DNA of 64,000 bases from Pseudoflavonifractor sp. Marseille-P3106 (GTDB lineage: Bacteria > Bacillota > Clostridia > Oscillospirales > Oscillospiraceae): assembly GCA_900169975.1 (NCBI GenBank), contig LT827124.1, forward strand, positions 1-64,000, read 5' to 3'. The position numbers and the translations under genes were made by a program. The notes beneath the pieces are model-generated. The model saw only the letters and a program-made list of their open reading frames with translations. It did not search any database and had not been told where the DNA came from. This document shows, one piece after another, positions 27,228 to 35,827 of this stretch. Every line of letters starts with the position of its first letter. Positions within the stretch are counted from its first letter, which is position 1.

Positions 27228-27815
27228 AAAAGAACAGAAGCCCGAGGCCTGTTCGCGCAGGCTGTTTTACACAGTGGATATTCCCGCAAAATGGGGGCAA
27301 AGCAGCGAGCCAGCCCCAAAAGCCTGTGACATATTGGAATGTACCGTTGCGCACGGCAAGACCTCCGGGTTTCAGGATCCGTGCATCGTTTTGGGTTTGG
27401 GCTGCGGCTCTCCACCGGACCTGAAAAACCTGGATCCATCCCTCCCGCAGCCTCTGAGAGAGGCCCGCTGTATCCGTTGCTCCCGGCTTCCACATCAGGA
27501 AGAAAACATAGCCCCTATGTGCTACCCTCTCTTTACCCTGGTGCTATCTTCCTTCAGGAGATCGTTTCCATCTTTTCTTAGGTGCGGCAGATGCCTCTGC
27601 CGCACCTTTTTATATGTCGGCTGACGGGAACGGGGGGTGGTCCCGCGCTCCCTCCCGCCCGCTGTCTCTGGGCAGGCGCAGGCACAAATACAGGCCGAGG
27701 GGACTGCCTATCATCAGGCGGCCCTCCTCGGCCTGTTGAATACCCTTCCCACGGGCAACGGTGTCCCTATCTCACCGATATAAGGCGGAGGACAGTGGTC
27801 GCTCCAACCCGCACC
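27228..27815. other. 588-bp intergenic region between modules A and B
   Basis: No gene is recognisable. It contains the module A terminator (27580-27612) and, at about 27688-27734, a large imperfect hairpin with arms CAGGCCGAGG and CCTCGGCCTG. The stretch 27300-27500 has no protein-like frame in keeping with the neighbours. Confidence 0.6.
27580..27612 (+). terminator. Terminator of the module A operon
   Basis: Arms GGTGCGGCAG (27581-27590) and CTGCCGCACC (27597-27606), 6-base loop, five T. Confidence 0.85.
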
Positions 27816-28676
27816 TTATTCAAAATACCGGATCAGGGCCTGGGTGCCCAGATCTCCCATGCCCCGGTCAGCCAATGCCTGATACATCGCCAGTACCTGG
27901 CCCGTAACCGGAAGGGTAGTCTGAACCGTGCTGCTCTCTTCCTCGGCAATGGAGAGATCCTTGATGAAATGCTTCACAAAAAAGCCGGGGGCGAAGTCCC
28001 GGGCCAAGATCCTGGGAGCGGTATTGCTCATCTGCCAGCTCCCAGCCGCACCAGCGCTAATGGTGCACAGAAGAGTCTGGAGATCCAGCCCGTGCCTTTT
28101 GGCATAGGTCAGGGACTCGGCCACACCGGCCATGACACCCGCCAGAGCGATCTGATTGGCTATTTTTGCGTGTTGCCCGAACCCTGCCGGGCCTTCGTAG
28201 CGGATGTTGCTTCCCAACGCTTCAAAAAGGGGCAGGCAGGCTTCAAAGTCAGCCCGTTCTCCGCCGACCATAATAGCGAGGGTACCGTTTTTCGCCCCGG
28301 TATCTCCGCCGCTTACCGGCGCATCCAGGGCGTGCAGCCCTTGTTCCAGGGCACGGTCAGCGATCTGCTTGCTGAGCTGGGGGCGAGTGGTGGTCATATC
28401 GATCACGTAGCCTCCTGGTGCCATGGCGCCCAGAAGGCCGTTTTCGCCAAAGTATACATCCTCGACATCCCTGGGGTAGCCCACGATGGTGATGACGGCC
28501 TCGGAAACTTTTGCACAGGCGGCTGGGGTGTCGGCCCACTGGGCTCCCTCACCCAGCAGATCCGCCGCTTTCTCCTTGGTGCGGGTGTAGACGGTCACTT
28601 CAAAGCCGTGGGCCATCAGATTCCGGACCATACCATGCCCCATCACGCCGGCACCTACAAATCCGATTTTTTTCAT
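27816..28676 (-). CDS. GarR-like NAD(P)-dependent 3-hydroxyacid dehydrogenase
   Basis: A 286-residue member of the 3-hydroxyisobutyrate dehydrogenase / tartronate semialdehyde reductase family. The Rossmann start is IGFVGAGVMGHGM, the substrate motif is DAPVSGGDTGAKNGTL, and the catalytic Lys lies in GFGQHAKIANQ. It probably reduces tartronate semialdehyde or a similar 2-carbon or 3-carbon aldehyde acid produced by aldol cleavage. It is the last gene of the minus-strand module B, 14 bp after the alcohol dehydrogenase gene. Confidence 0.9.
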   Translation of the reverse strand: MKKIGFVGAGVMGHGMVRNLMAHGFEVTVYTRTKEKAADLLGEGAQWADTPAACAKVSEAVITIVGYPRDVEDVYFGENGLLGAMAPGGYVIDMTTTRPQLSKQIADRALEQGLHALDAPVSGGDTGAKNGTLAIMVGGERADFEACLPLFEALGSNIRYEGPAGFGQHAKIANQIALAGVMAGVAESLTYAKRHGLDLQTLLCTISAGAAGSWQMSNTAPRILARDFAPGFFVKHFIKDLSIAEEESSTVQTTLPVTGQVLAMYQALADRGMGDLGTQALIRYFE

Positions 28677-28690
28677 CGTCTCTTCCCCTC

Positions 28691-29857
28691 TCAGAAGCCG
28701 GCCTCATCCCAGAGGGAGCGATAAAGGCCCTTGAGATCCTCGACCGTGGGCTGACGGCGTGTATTGGACGGACTGCCGCTGTCCATGGCATCCTCGGCCA
28801 TCTTGTCGATGGCGGCAAAGAAGGCGGCCCGATCCAGGCCGTACTCCGCCGGGGTGGGGATTTTCAGTTTGTGCAGCAGGTCACTGAGCGCTGCCGCAAA
28901 GGCGGCCGCACCCTCCTCATCGCTCATCCCGGCCTGATAGACACCGATGGTTTTGGCCAGATCGCAGAAGCGATCCGGGGCTCCGGGCAAGGCAAAGCGG
29001 AGGCAGGCATCCAGCAGCATGGCGTTGGACAGGCCGTGAGGCACATGGAAGAGGGCGCCGATAGGGCGGCTCATGCCGTGGACAATGGTAACCGACGCAT
29101 TGGAAAAGGCGATACCGGCCTCCAAGGATGCGATGGCCATCTCCTCCCGGGCGTTTTCGTCGGAACCGCAGTCGTAGGCCCGGTACAGGTTGGCGAAGAT
29201 CCGCTTTACGGCGCTGAGGGCGAACATATCCGACATGGAGAAAGCCTTCGTGCTGGTATATGCTTCCACCGCATGGCACAGGGCGTCCACGCCGGTGGAG
29301 GCCGTCACCGACGGGGGCGCCGTCATGGTGAACTGGGGATCCACAATGGCCATGCGAACCATCAGGGCGGGATCCTTGATCATCATCTTGACCTGGGTAT
29401 GCAGGTTTGTGATGATAGTGACGCTAGTGGCCTCGCTGCCTGTTCCCGCCGTGGTGGGAATGGCGCAGGTGGGCGGCAAGGGGTTGACCAGGGCCTTGCC
29501 CCCATAGTCACAGATGCTGCCCCCGTTAGCCGCCACCGCCGCGATGGCCTTCATGGAATCAATGGGACTGCCGCCTCCGATGGCCATAAGGAAGTCACAC
29601 CCGTTCTCCTGATAGACCGCTACACCGCGGTCTATCATTTCATGGTTGGGCTCGCCGGTGATGCCGTCGTAGATTACGTACCCGACCCCCATGGAATCCA
29701 GCATGCCGGTCACCCTGCCGGCGTTGCCCAGTTTGACCATTACGGGGTCTGTCACGATGAGCGCCTTCTTCCCGAATGAGGGGAGTTCCGCGCCAGCCAG
29801 CCGCAGTGCGCCCTTACCGGCTACGATGCGGTTGGGAATGGTAAAAATATTTGCCAT
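28691..29857 (-). CDS. Iron-containing alcohol dehydrogenase
   Basis: A 388-residue group III alcohol dehydrogenase. The nucleotide-binding GGGSPIDSMKA (about 93-103) and TTAGTGSEAT are followed by metal ligands in DALCHAVEAY and in HGMSRPIGALFHVPHGLSNAM. Such enzymes interconvert lactaldehyde/propanediol, 4-hydroxybutyrate or other short alcohols and aldehydes. Between an aldolase gene and a GarR-like reductase gene it probably removes an aldehyde product. The ATG at 29857 follows AAAGGATCGGG. Confidence 0.93.
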   Translation of the reverse strand: MANIFTIPNRIVAGKGALRLAGAELPSFGKKALIVTDPVMVKLGNAGRVTGMLDSMGVGYVIYDGITGEPNHEMIDRGVAVYQENGCDFLMAIGGGSPIDSMKAIAAVAANGGSICDYGGKALVNPLPPTCAIPTTAGTGSEATSVTIITNLHTQVKMMIKDPALMVRMAIVDPQFTMTAPPSVTASTGVDALCHAVEAYTSTKAFSMSDMFALSAVKRIFANLYRAYDCGSDENAREEMAIASLEAGIAFSNASVTIVHGMSRPIGALFHVPHGLSNAMLLDACLRFALPGAPDRFCDLAKTIGVYQAGMSDEEGAAAFAAALSDLLHKLKIPTPAEYGLDRAAFFAAIDKMAEDAMDSGSPSNTRRQPTVEDLKGLYRSLWDEAGF

Positions 29858-29961
29858 GGTTATCCCGATCCTTTCTGATATGCTCTGATTTCAGACTCCT
29901 GCCTGTGCCTGGCATGCCGTCCCGGCTGATTCGGGAGCCACTCTTTTGCCGCTGCTCGCGC

Positions 29962-30852
29962 TCATTCCTGCTGCAGGGTCCCCAGATCCTCCAACAATCC
30001 CCGCAGAGCCTCCAGCTTTTCTGGCTTGCAGCCGGTGATGGGTGCTATGGGCCGCCCCACCTCGAAGCCCATGAGATTCAGGGCGTCCTTGGTCACCGCT
30101 GGCCAGCTCGCCATGCCGAAGGAAAGCCGGAAGGGCGCCAGCTTATACTGGTCGGCCAAAGCGCCCTTCCAGTCCCCCTGCTGGACCTTATTGTAAAGAT
30201 CCACCAGCAAGGCAGGGGCTACGTTAGCGGTGGCAGCTACGCTGCCGCTGCCGCCATGGATAAGGTTGGCAAAGATCAGCATGTCCCGGCCGCACAGAAC
30301 GTCAAAATCCATATCCGCAGTGCGGCGGATATAATCCATCATCAGTCCCAGATCTCCGCTACTGTCCTTGACCGCAGCCACATTGGGGATCTCGGCCAGC
30401 CGCTCCACCACTTTGGCGGAAAGATTCACATGGGTGCGGTCGGGGTTGTTGTAGAGGGTCACAGGTAAATCCGTGGATTCAGCGATGGCCCGGTAATGCT
30501 GATAGATCTCCTCGTCGTTGGGGGTAATCATCATAGGGGTAAGCACACTCACCAGGTCTGCCCCAGCCTCCTTGGCTGCGGCTACCATGCGAATGGCCTC
30601 CTTTGTACCGACCCCGTAGGCGCCCGCCATGACGGGTACTCTGCCATGTATATGATCCACGGTAATTTCGATGGCCCGCCGCTTCTCCCCCTCGCTCAGA
30701 CCGTAAAATTCCCCTGTGCTGCTGAGAACGAAGACACCGTGGCACCCGTTGTCCACCGTGTAGTCCAACAGATGCCGCAGGGCTTTCTCGTTGACGCGTT
30801 CCGCCTCGTCAATGGGCGTAACCAGCGCGGGTATAATTCCTTTTACCGCCAT
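29962..30852 (-). CDS. DapA/NAL-family aldolase or dehydratase (module B)
   Basis: A 296-residue homologue of the module A lyase but clearly diverged. Schiff-base Lys162 lies in AAVKDSSGD, the catalytic Tyr in LYNNPDRTH, and the carboxylate loop is SSTGEFYGL. It is transcribed directly after the second iclR gene (57 bp gap) and before the alcohol dehydrogenase gene, so it belongs to catabolism. Possible activities include 2-keto-3-deoxy acid aldolase or 5-keto-4-deoxyglucarate dehydratase. AGGAGGTTTGAAGTC precedes the ATG. Confidence 0.9.
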   Translation of the reverse strand: MAVKGIIPALVTPIDEAERVNEKALRHLLDYTVDNGCHGVFVLSSTGEFYGLSEGEKRRAIEITVDHIHGRVPVMAGAYGVGTKEAIRMVAAAKEAGADLVSVLTPMMITPNDEEIYQHYRAIAESTDLPVTLYNNPDRTHVNLSAKVVERLAEIPNVAAVKDSSGDLGLMMDYIRRTADMDFDVLCGRDMLIFANLIHGGSGSVAATANVAPALLVDLYNKVQQGDWKGALADQYKLAPFRLSFGMASWPAVTKDALNLMGFEVGRPIAPITGCKPEKLEALRGLLEDLGTLQQE

Positions 30853-30909
30853 GACTTCAAACCTCCTGAAACTGTATTGGGATTGAGCAAATGCCCGCAG
30901 TACCGACGC

Positions 30910-31698
30910 TCATACGCAGTCCTCTCCGCTGCCCAACTGGAGGAGGATCTTCTGCGCCGTGTTGCGCAAGTGGGGGAGCAAGCGCTGCATCTCATCCAAG
31001 CCAAACTCGTTGGAAGGCCCGCTGACGCTGATGGCGGCGCATACACCGCCGTCCAGTCCCAAGATGGGGACGGCCACGCAGTTGTACCCATGGATGCACT
31101 CTTCCATGTCGGTGCCGTAGCCCTGGAGGGCCGTCTTTTCCAGCTCTGCCATATAGGCCTCCCGGTCCGTGATGGTGGAGAAAGTAAAGCGCCGTGGGCC
31201 AACCCCCTCAAACATGGGCTCAGCCTGTTCCGGGGTGGCGCACAAGAGCACTTTACCCAGCGCAGTGCAGTGGGCCGGGCGGCGCATGCCGGCGTGGTAG
31301 TAGCCCCTGGAGCCCTCCTCACCTTCGGCCCTGTACAGATAAACCACCTCCGTTCTATCCAGAACGGCCAGGTTCACATTCTTGCGCAGCAGTAGGGAAA
31401 GCTGCTCCAGATAGGGCATGCTCAACCGCCGAAGCGACATGGACTGGAGCACCACTCCCTCCATCCGCAGCACCTCCTGCCAGCCCAGGCAGTAATAACC
31501 GCCCTCCTGAAGGATGAATCCCTGCTCCCGCATGGTTGCCAGGAGCCGGCTGGCAGTGGCCTGGTTGATTCCGGTACGCTGGCTGATGTCCTTCAAACGC
31601 AGGCGGGGCGTCTGCTGGGTGAAAACGCGCAGAATCTGCAGGGCCTTTGCCACGCTCTGGTTCGGACTACCTGCCAGGGCGGAATTTTTAGGCTTCAA
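30910..31698 (-). CDS. IclR-family transcriptional regulator (module B)
   Basis: A 262-residue IclR regulator with a winged helix-turn-helix (LKDISQRTGINQATASRLLATM, about 37-58) and the C-terminal effector domain containing HCTALGKVLL and the YGTDMEECIHG segment. The start is taken as TTG at 31698, which has AGAGGG 8 bp ahead; the open frame continues much further upstream but would run through its own promoter and palindrome. It heads the module B operon and faces the sigma-54 activator gene. Confidence 0.9.
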   Translation of the reverse strand: MKPKNSALAGSPNQSVAKALQILRVFTQQTPRLRLKDISQRTGINQATASRLLATMREQGFILQEGGYYCLGWQEVLRMEGVVLQSMSLRRLSMPYLEQLSLLLRKNVNLAVLDRTEVVYLYRAEGEEGSRGYYHAGMRRPAHCTALGKVLLCATPEQAEPMFEGVGPRRFTFSTITDREAYMAELEKTALQGYGTDMEECIHGYNCVAVPILGLDGGVCAAISVSGPSNEFGLDEMQRLLPHLRNTAQKILLQLGSGEDCV

Positions 31699-31722
31699 AT
31701 CTGCATCCCTCTTTTGATTTTT

Positions 31723-31751
31723 CAATCTGTAAAATCTAATTTTATAGATTG
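31723..31751. promoter_or_regulatory. 29-bp palindrome, probable autoregulatory IclR operator
   Basis: Arms of 13 bp (31723-31735 and 31739-31751) with one mismatch around a CTA centre. It begins right downstream of the minus-strand -10 box of the iclR gene, so binding would shut off module B and the regulator itself. Confidence 0.75.
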
Positions 31752-31758
31752 TGTATGC

Positions 31759-31787
31759 ATTATAGGATTTGATGGAATAGTTGTCAA
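31759..31787 (-). promoter_or_regulatory. Promoter of module B (iclR first)
   Basis: On the minus strand, TTGACA (31782-31787), 17 bp, TATAAT (31759-31764): a consensus-grade sigma-A promoter. Confidence 0.85.
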
Positions 31788-31801
31788 GTACCGATTTGAA
31801 C

Positions 31802-31829
31802 TTGCACACAAAAAATATTGTGGTATGAT
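31802..31829 (+). promoter_or_regulatory. Promoter of the sigma-54 activator gene
   Basis: TTGCAC (31802-31807), 16 bp, TATGAT (31824-31829), 43 bp before the start codon. Confidence 0.6.
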
Positions 31830-31872
31830 AGTAAAAAACTTTTTCGGTACACGCCTGCGGGGGGGGATCCAG

Positions 31873-33831
31873 ATGGTACGCATTGCTCTTTTGTTTCCGC
31901 AAAAAGGATTTTTTGAGACTGCTTTTGAGACCTTTGCCGAGCACAATCAATTCCAGCACGATTTTGAAACCGTCACGGAGGAATACGTGCTGGAGGAGGT
32001 GGCTACACCAGGGAACCGGTTCGATCCCGGCGTAATCGGCACATACGACGTAGTGATCTCCCGCGGGATTACAGCGGAGCTGTTCCGGCAGCAGTTCCAG
32101 CAACCTCCCCTGGTGGAGATTCCTGTGGCAGGGAACGATCTCGTCCGCAGCATGGAGCAGCTCCGGCGCCAGGTGGGGGATAAGCTCATCGCCATCGTAG
32201 GGGCCCACAACATGCTCTATGGCGCCGAGGAGCTGGCCGAGATCGTAGGCATGCGGGTGCGCTGCTATGAAAGGCACTCTGGCTCAGACTGGGACTCCGC
32301 GGTGGACGAGGCGATAGCCGACGGCTGCGAGGCTTTGCTGGGAGGCGTGGAGACCTGCGCCTACGCCCGGCACTGCGGGCTCCCCTATGCCCTGCTGCGC
32401 ACGGGGAAGGAGGCCCTTTGGCAGGCCTATACGGAGGCCAAAAAAATGGTTCAGGTCCAGATGATCGAGCAGCATAAATCCTTGCGCCTGCGTACGATTT
32501 TCGATTACACTTACGAGGGCATCCTGGAAATCTGGGGGGACGGTACCCTCATGTCGTTCAACCGCACGGCATGTTCCACATTGGGCCTGTCCCCTTCGGC
32601 CGAGGGGAAGTCAGTTGCGGCCTGTATCCCCGCCGGCCCCTTCCAGGAGCTGCTTCTGAGTACCCGCACCTGCGAAAACGTCCTGGTGCCCTATGGCCCT
32701 CTGAAACTCGCGGTAAGCAAATCAAAGCTGGAAAATAAAGGACATATGTGGGGTTATATTGTCACATTCCAGGATGTCACCCGGATTCAGCAGATGGAAA
32801 AGAGCATCCGGAAGCAGCTCCATGCCCAGGGGCATGAAGCCAAGCACACCTTCACCGATATTTTGGGCGGCAGCCCCCAGCTGCGCCGTGTCATCGAGCG
32901 AGCCAGGCAGTACGCCGGGACTGACCTGGACGTGCTGATCACCGGCGCATCCGGCACCGGCAAGGAACTTTTTGCCCAAAGCATCCACAACCAGAGCGCC
33001 CGGCGGAATCAGCCCTTTGTAGCCATCAACTGCGCCGCTCTCCATGAAAATCTGCTGGAGAGTGAGCTTTTCGGCTATGTGGAGGGCGCCTTCACTGGCG
33101 CGGCCAAGGGAGGAAAGACGGGCCTGTTTGAGCAGGCCCACAGGGGCACCATCTTCCTGGACGAGGTCGCTGAGATCAGCACCGCCCTGCAGTGCAAGCT
33201 GCTGAGAGTACTGCAGGAACGTGAGATCATGCGTCTGGGGGATAACCGCATCATCCCGATCGACATCCGCGTCATCGCCGCCACCAATAAAAATCTGTTT
33301 CAATACGTGAAAGAAGGCCGGTTCCGTGAGGATCTGTACTATCGGCTGGATGTGCTGCGGGTCCATCTGCCATCCCTCAACGAGCGGGCCGGAGATGTGC
33401 CCGTCCTGGCCCAGCACTTCATCGATACGTATGCCTCGCGTTATCAGCCGGGGGCCGGCCCCATGCAGCTCACCGAAGAGGCCTGCGCCCTGTTGGAGCG
33501 GGTCCGATGGCATGGGAATATCCGACAGCTGAAAAATATCTGCCTGAGGGCCGTGGTGACCTGCCGGCAGCGCCACATCGGCGCCCAGGCACTGGCGGAA
33601 GTGCTGGATGACGCCGGGTTCGGTCTGGCGCCTGCCCCCCGGCCGGCGGTCCCGAAAGAGCATAATCATGGAGCGCTCCCACCTCCGCTGGTTGCCGAAA
33701 GCGAGGCCCAGCGTATCCGTCAGGCACTGGAGCGCTGCGGCTACCGGCGGGAAGCGGCCGCCGCGTTGCTTGGCATCAGCCGCTCTACACTGTGGAAGAA
33801 AATGAAAGCCCTTCAGATAAATGAAAAATAG
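31873..33831 (+). CDS. PrpR-type sigma-54-dependent transcriptional activator (module C)
   Basis: A 652-residue enhancer-binding protein. The N-terminal about 190 residues resemble the PrpR sensory domain (RIALLFPQ start, VVISRGITA), followed by a PAS-like segment (about 210-310). The AAA+ domain has Walker A GASGTGKE (about 358-365), the sigma-54 contact loop GAFTGA at 405-410, and Walker B TIFLDEVAEI. A Fis-type helix-turn-helix closes the protein (REAAAALLGISRSTLWKKM). The ATG at 31873 follows a GGGGGG run; the frame is open further upstream but lies over the promoter. A -24/-12 promoter 190 bp downstream of the gene is its obvious target. Confidence 0.93.
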   Translation: MVRIALLFPQKGFFETAFETFAEHNQFQHDFETVTEEYVLEEVATPGNRFDPGVIGTYDVVISRGITAELFRQQFQQPPLVEIPVAGNDLVRSMEQLRRQVGDKLIAIVGAHNMLYGAEELAEIVGMRVRCYERHSGSDWDSAVDEAIADGCEALLGGVETCAYARHCGLPYALLRTGKEALWQAYTEAKKMVQVQMIEQHKSLRLRTIFDYTYEGILEIWGDGTLMSFNRTACSTLGLSPSAEGKSVAACIPAGPFQELLLSTRTCENVLVPYGPLKLAVSKSKLENKGHMWGYIVTFQDVTRIQQMEKSIRKQLHAQGHEAKHTFTDILGGSPQLRRVIERARQYAGTDLDVLITGASGTGKELFAQSIHNQSARRNQPFVAINCAALHENLLESELFGYVEGAFTGAAKGGKTGLFEQAHRGTIFLDEVAEISTALQCKLLRVLQEREIMRLGDNRIIPIDIRVIAATNKNLFQYVKEGRFREDLYYRLDVLRVHLPSLNERAGDVPVLAQHFIDTYASRYQPGAGPMQLTEEACALLERVRWHGNIRQLKNICLRAVVTCRQRHIGAQALAEVLDDAGFGLAPAPRPAVPKEHNHGALPPPLVAESEAQRIRQALERCGYRREAAAALLGISRSTLWKKMKALQINEK

Positions 33832-33841
33832 GACCTCCGGG

Positions 33842-33879
33842 AAAAACGTTTCGTTTCATTTTGAACGAAACGTTTTTTT
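33842..33879 (+). terminator. Terminator and/or enhancer palindrome after the activator gene
   Basis: Arms AAAAACGTTTCGTT (33842-33855) and its complement (33864-33877), 8-base loop, T run. It can terminate the activator transcript, but it is also a perfect palindrome 165 bp upstream of the sigma-54 promoter, a normal distance for an activator site; a further CGAAAC half-site follows it. Confidence 0.75.
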
Positions 33880-33895
33880 CGAAACACTTGAACCC

Positions 33896-33938
33896 GGCTG
33901 CCCACATGCTTTAGGGCATGGGGGGCAGCCAGTTTTTT
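33896..33938 (+). terminator. Second terminator before the sigma-54 promoter
   Basis: Outer arms GGCTGCC / GGCAGCC and inner arms ATGC / GCAT, then six T. Tandem termination makes the palindrome at 33842 partly redundant as a terminator. Confidence 0.75.
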
Positions 33939-34019
33939 GACGATATTTGTTCCGGAAAATGGTCAAAATACAGGACTTTAAATCCGTTTTTTCTCTGAAT
34001 TCCACGGCGGGCAGAAAAT

Positions 34020-34035
34020 TGGCACATGTTTTGCT
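34020..34035 (+). promoter_or_regulatory. Sigma-54 (-24/-12) promoter of module C
   Basis: TGGCAC (34020-34025), 5 bp, TTGCT (34031-34035), preceded by another T; this matches the TTGGCAC-N5-TTGCW consensus. It lies about 80 bp before the dehydratase start and downstream of the sigma-54 activator gene. Confidence 0.9.
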
Positions 34036-34115
34036 CTGCATTAAGGCATGTCACCCGGTTACGGAAATATGCCGGTGACCATTGCGACAAAACAAATGGA
34101 ATCGAGGGAGAAAGA

Positions 34116-35813
34116 ATGAACGACAAACCTTATCGAAGCCGGGTTGTAGTGGAGGGCCCGGAGCATGCGGGAAACCGCGCCCACCTGAAATGTGTGGGCC
34201 TGTTGGAGGACGAACTGGCCCGCCCCTTCATCGGCGTTGTCAACACGTTTAACGAGATGAATCCCGGGCATATCCATCTGCGCTCTGTGGCCCAGGCGGT
34301 CAAGGAGGGGGTCATCCGGGAGGGTGGTATCCCCTTTGAGTTCAACACCACAGCCATCTGCGACGGCATCACCCAGGGCAATGTGGGTATGTGCAGCGTC
34401 CTGCCCAGCCGGGACGTCATCGTAGACTCTATCGAGCTCACAGTTGAAGCGCAGCAACTCGACGGCATGGTCATCATTGCCACCTGCGATAAGATCGTGC
34501 CGGCGGCCATGATGGCGGCCGGACGGCTGAACATCCCCTGCGTGATCGTGCCTGGAGGGCCCATGCTGCCCGGCAAGTACCGCGGCCAGGAGCTTGCCAT
34601 CCACCAGATCCGGGAGGCCAGTGCACAGATCACCGCCGGCGGCATGAGCGAGTCTGAACTGAAGGAGATGGAGGAGGCCATCTGTCCTTCCGCCGGGGGC
34701 TGCTCCATGCTGGGGACAGCCAACACCATGTCCTGCCTGGCCGAAGCGCTGGGCCTTACGGTGCCTGGAGCCGCCACCACCCACGCTGTGTACTCCCGCA
34801 AGCTGCGGGAGGCCAAGCTCTCTGGTATCACCGTTGTAAAGCAGGTGAAGGAGGGCATCCGTCCCAGGGATATCATCAAAGAGAACAGCTTTAAAAACAT
34901 GCTGCGCGTCAACATGGCCATCGGCGGCTCCACAAACACCTGCCTCCACATCCCGGCCATTGCGGCGGAGTTTGGATACAGGATCACCCCTGAGGACTTT
35001 GAGACGGCCAGCCGCACCACCCCCCACCTGGTCAATGTGAAGCCCTCCGGAAAGTACTCCATGCTTCAGTTCGATGAGGCGGGCGGCGTGCCGGCCGTCA
35101 TCCAGACCCTGGGGGAGAAGTTCCTCGACATGACGGCCATGACCGTCAACGGCATTCCTATCGGCGACTACCCGGTTCACAGCCACTCGGAATATTCTGA
35201 CGTCATCACCACGCCGGATCATCCCTTACACAAGCAAGGCAGTATCGCTATTTTGAAGGGCAATCTGGCTCCGGAGGGCGCGGTCTGCAAGCAGAGCGCT
35301 GTGTGTGATCAGATGCGCGTCCACACCGGTCCGGCCCGGATCTTTGATTCGCAGGAAGAGGCCATTGAGGCCATGCAGCACAACCTGATCAAGAAAGGCG
35401 ACGTGGTGGTCATCCGCTATGAGGGCCCGAAGGGCGGCCCTGGAATGCGTGAAATGCATGCCGCCATGACCACTCTGGTGGGCCTGGGGCTCTCGGACTC
35501 CACCGCTCTCATCACCGATGGCCGCTTCTCCGGCGCCACCCGCGGCCCGTGTGTAGGCCACATTTCTCCGGAAGCTGCGGTGGGCGGCCCCATCGGCCTG
35601 CTGAAAGACGGCGATGTGATCCACATCGACATCAACAGCCGAGAGATCTCTGTGGATATTTCCGATGAGGAGCTGGCCCGGCGTCGGGCCGAGTGGAAGC
35701 CAAAGCCCACCCAGGGCCATGGCAAATACCTCACCCGATACAGCAACCTGGTGGGCAGCGTCTGGGAGGGCGCCCAGCTCGCCGTGGATTTTGACCGGAT
35801 TGATAAAAAATAA
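34116..35813 (+). CDS. IlvD/Edd-family dehydratase, probably acting on a sugar acid
   Basis: A 565-residue iron-sulfur dehydratase that eliminates water from 2,3-dihydroxy acids. Fe-S cysteines are visible as Cys124 (ATCDKIVP) and Cys196 ([15 protein letters not shown]); the first motif reads [11 protein letters not shown], as in E. coli-type enzymes. The second motif differs from the CPGCGSCSGM of branched-chain-type DHAD, and the gene sits with a gluconate-type permease under sigma-54 control. Dehydration of an aldonate (gluconate- or xylonate-like) is therefore more likely than valine/isoleucine synthesis. The ATG at 34116 is set by GAGGGAG upstream. Confidence 0.9.
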   Translation: MNDKPYRSRVVVEGPEHAGNRAHLKCVGLLEDELARPFIGVVNTFNEMNPGHIHLRSVAQAVKEGVIREGGIPFEFNTTAICDGITQGNVGMCSVLPSRDVIVDSIELTVEAQQLDGMVIIATCDKIVPAAMMAAGRLNIPCVIVPGGPMLPGKYRGQELAIHQIREASAQITAGGMSESELKEMEEAICPSAGGCSMLGTANTMSCLAEALGLTVPGAATTHAVYSRKLREAKLSGITVVKQVKEGIRPRDIIKENSFKNMLRVNMAIGGSTNTCLHIPAIAAEFGYRITPEDFETASRTTPHLVNVKPSGKYSMLQFDEAGGVPAVIQTLGEKFLDMTAMTVNGIPIGDYPVHSHSEYSDVITTPDHPLHKQGSIAILKGNLAPEGAVCKQSAVCDQMRVHTGPARIFDSQEEAIEAMQHNLIKKGDVVVIRYEGPKGGPGMREMHAAMTTLVGLGLSDSTALITDGRFSGATRGPCVGHISPEAAVGGPIGLLKDGDVIHIDINSREISVDISDEELARRRAEWKPKPTQGHGKYLTRYSNLVGSVWEGAQLAVDFDRIDKK

Positions 35814-35827
35814 AAGGAGGAGACATT

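Noticed and set aside
31699-32277. Upstream extension of the module B iclR frame to a total of 455 codons
   Set aside because: It would run through the palindromic operator, two promoters and into the divergent activator gene; the TTG at 31698 has a proper ribosome site and matches the family start.
34116-35813. Branched-chain amino acid dihydroxy-acid dehydratase (ilvD proper)
   Set aside because: Altered Fe-S motif, sigma-54 control and sugar-acid permease context argue for a catabolic paralogue, although the activity cannot be excluded.
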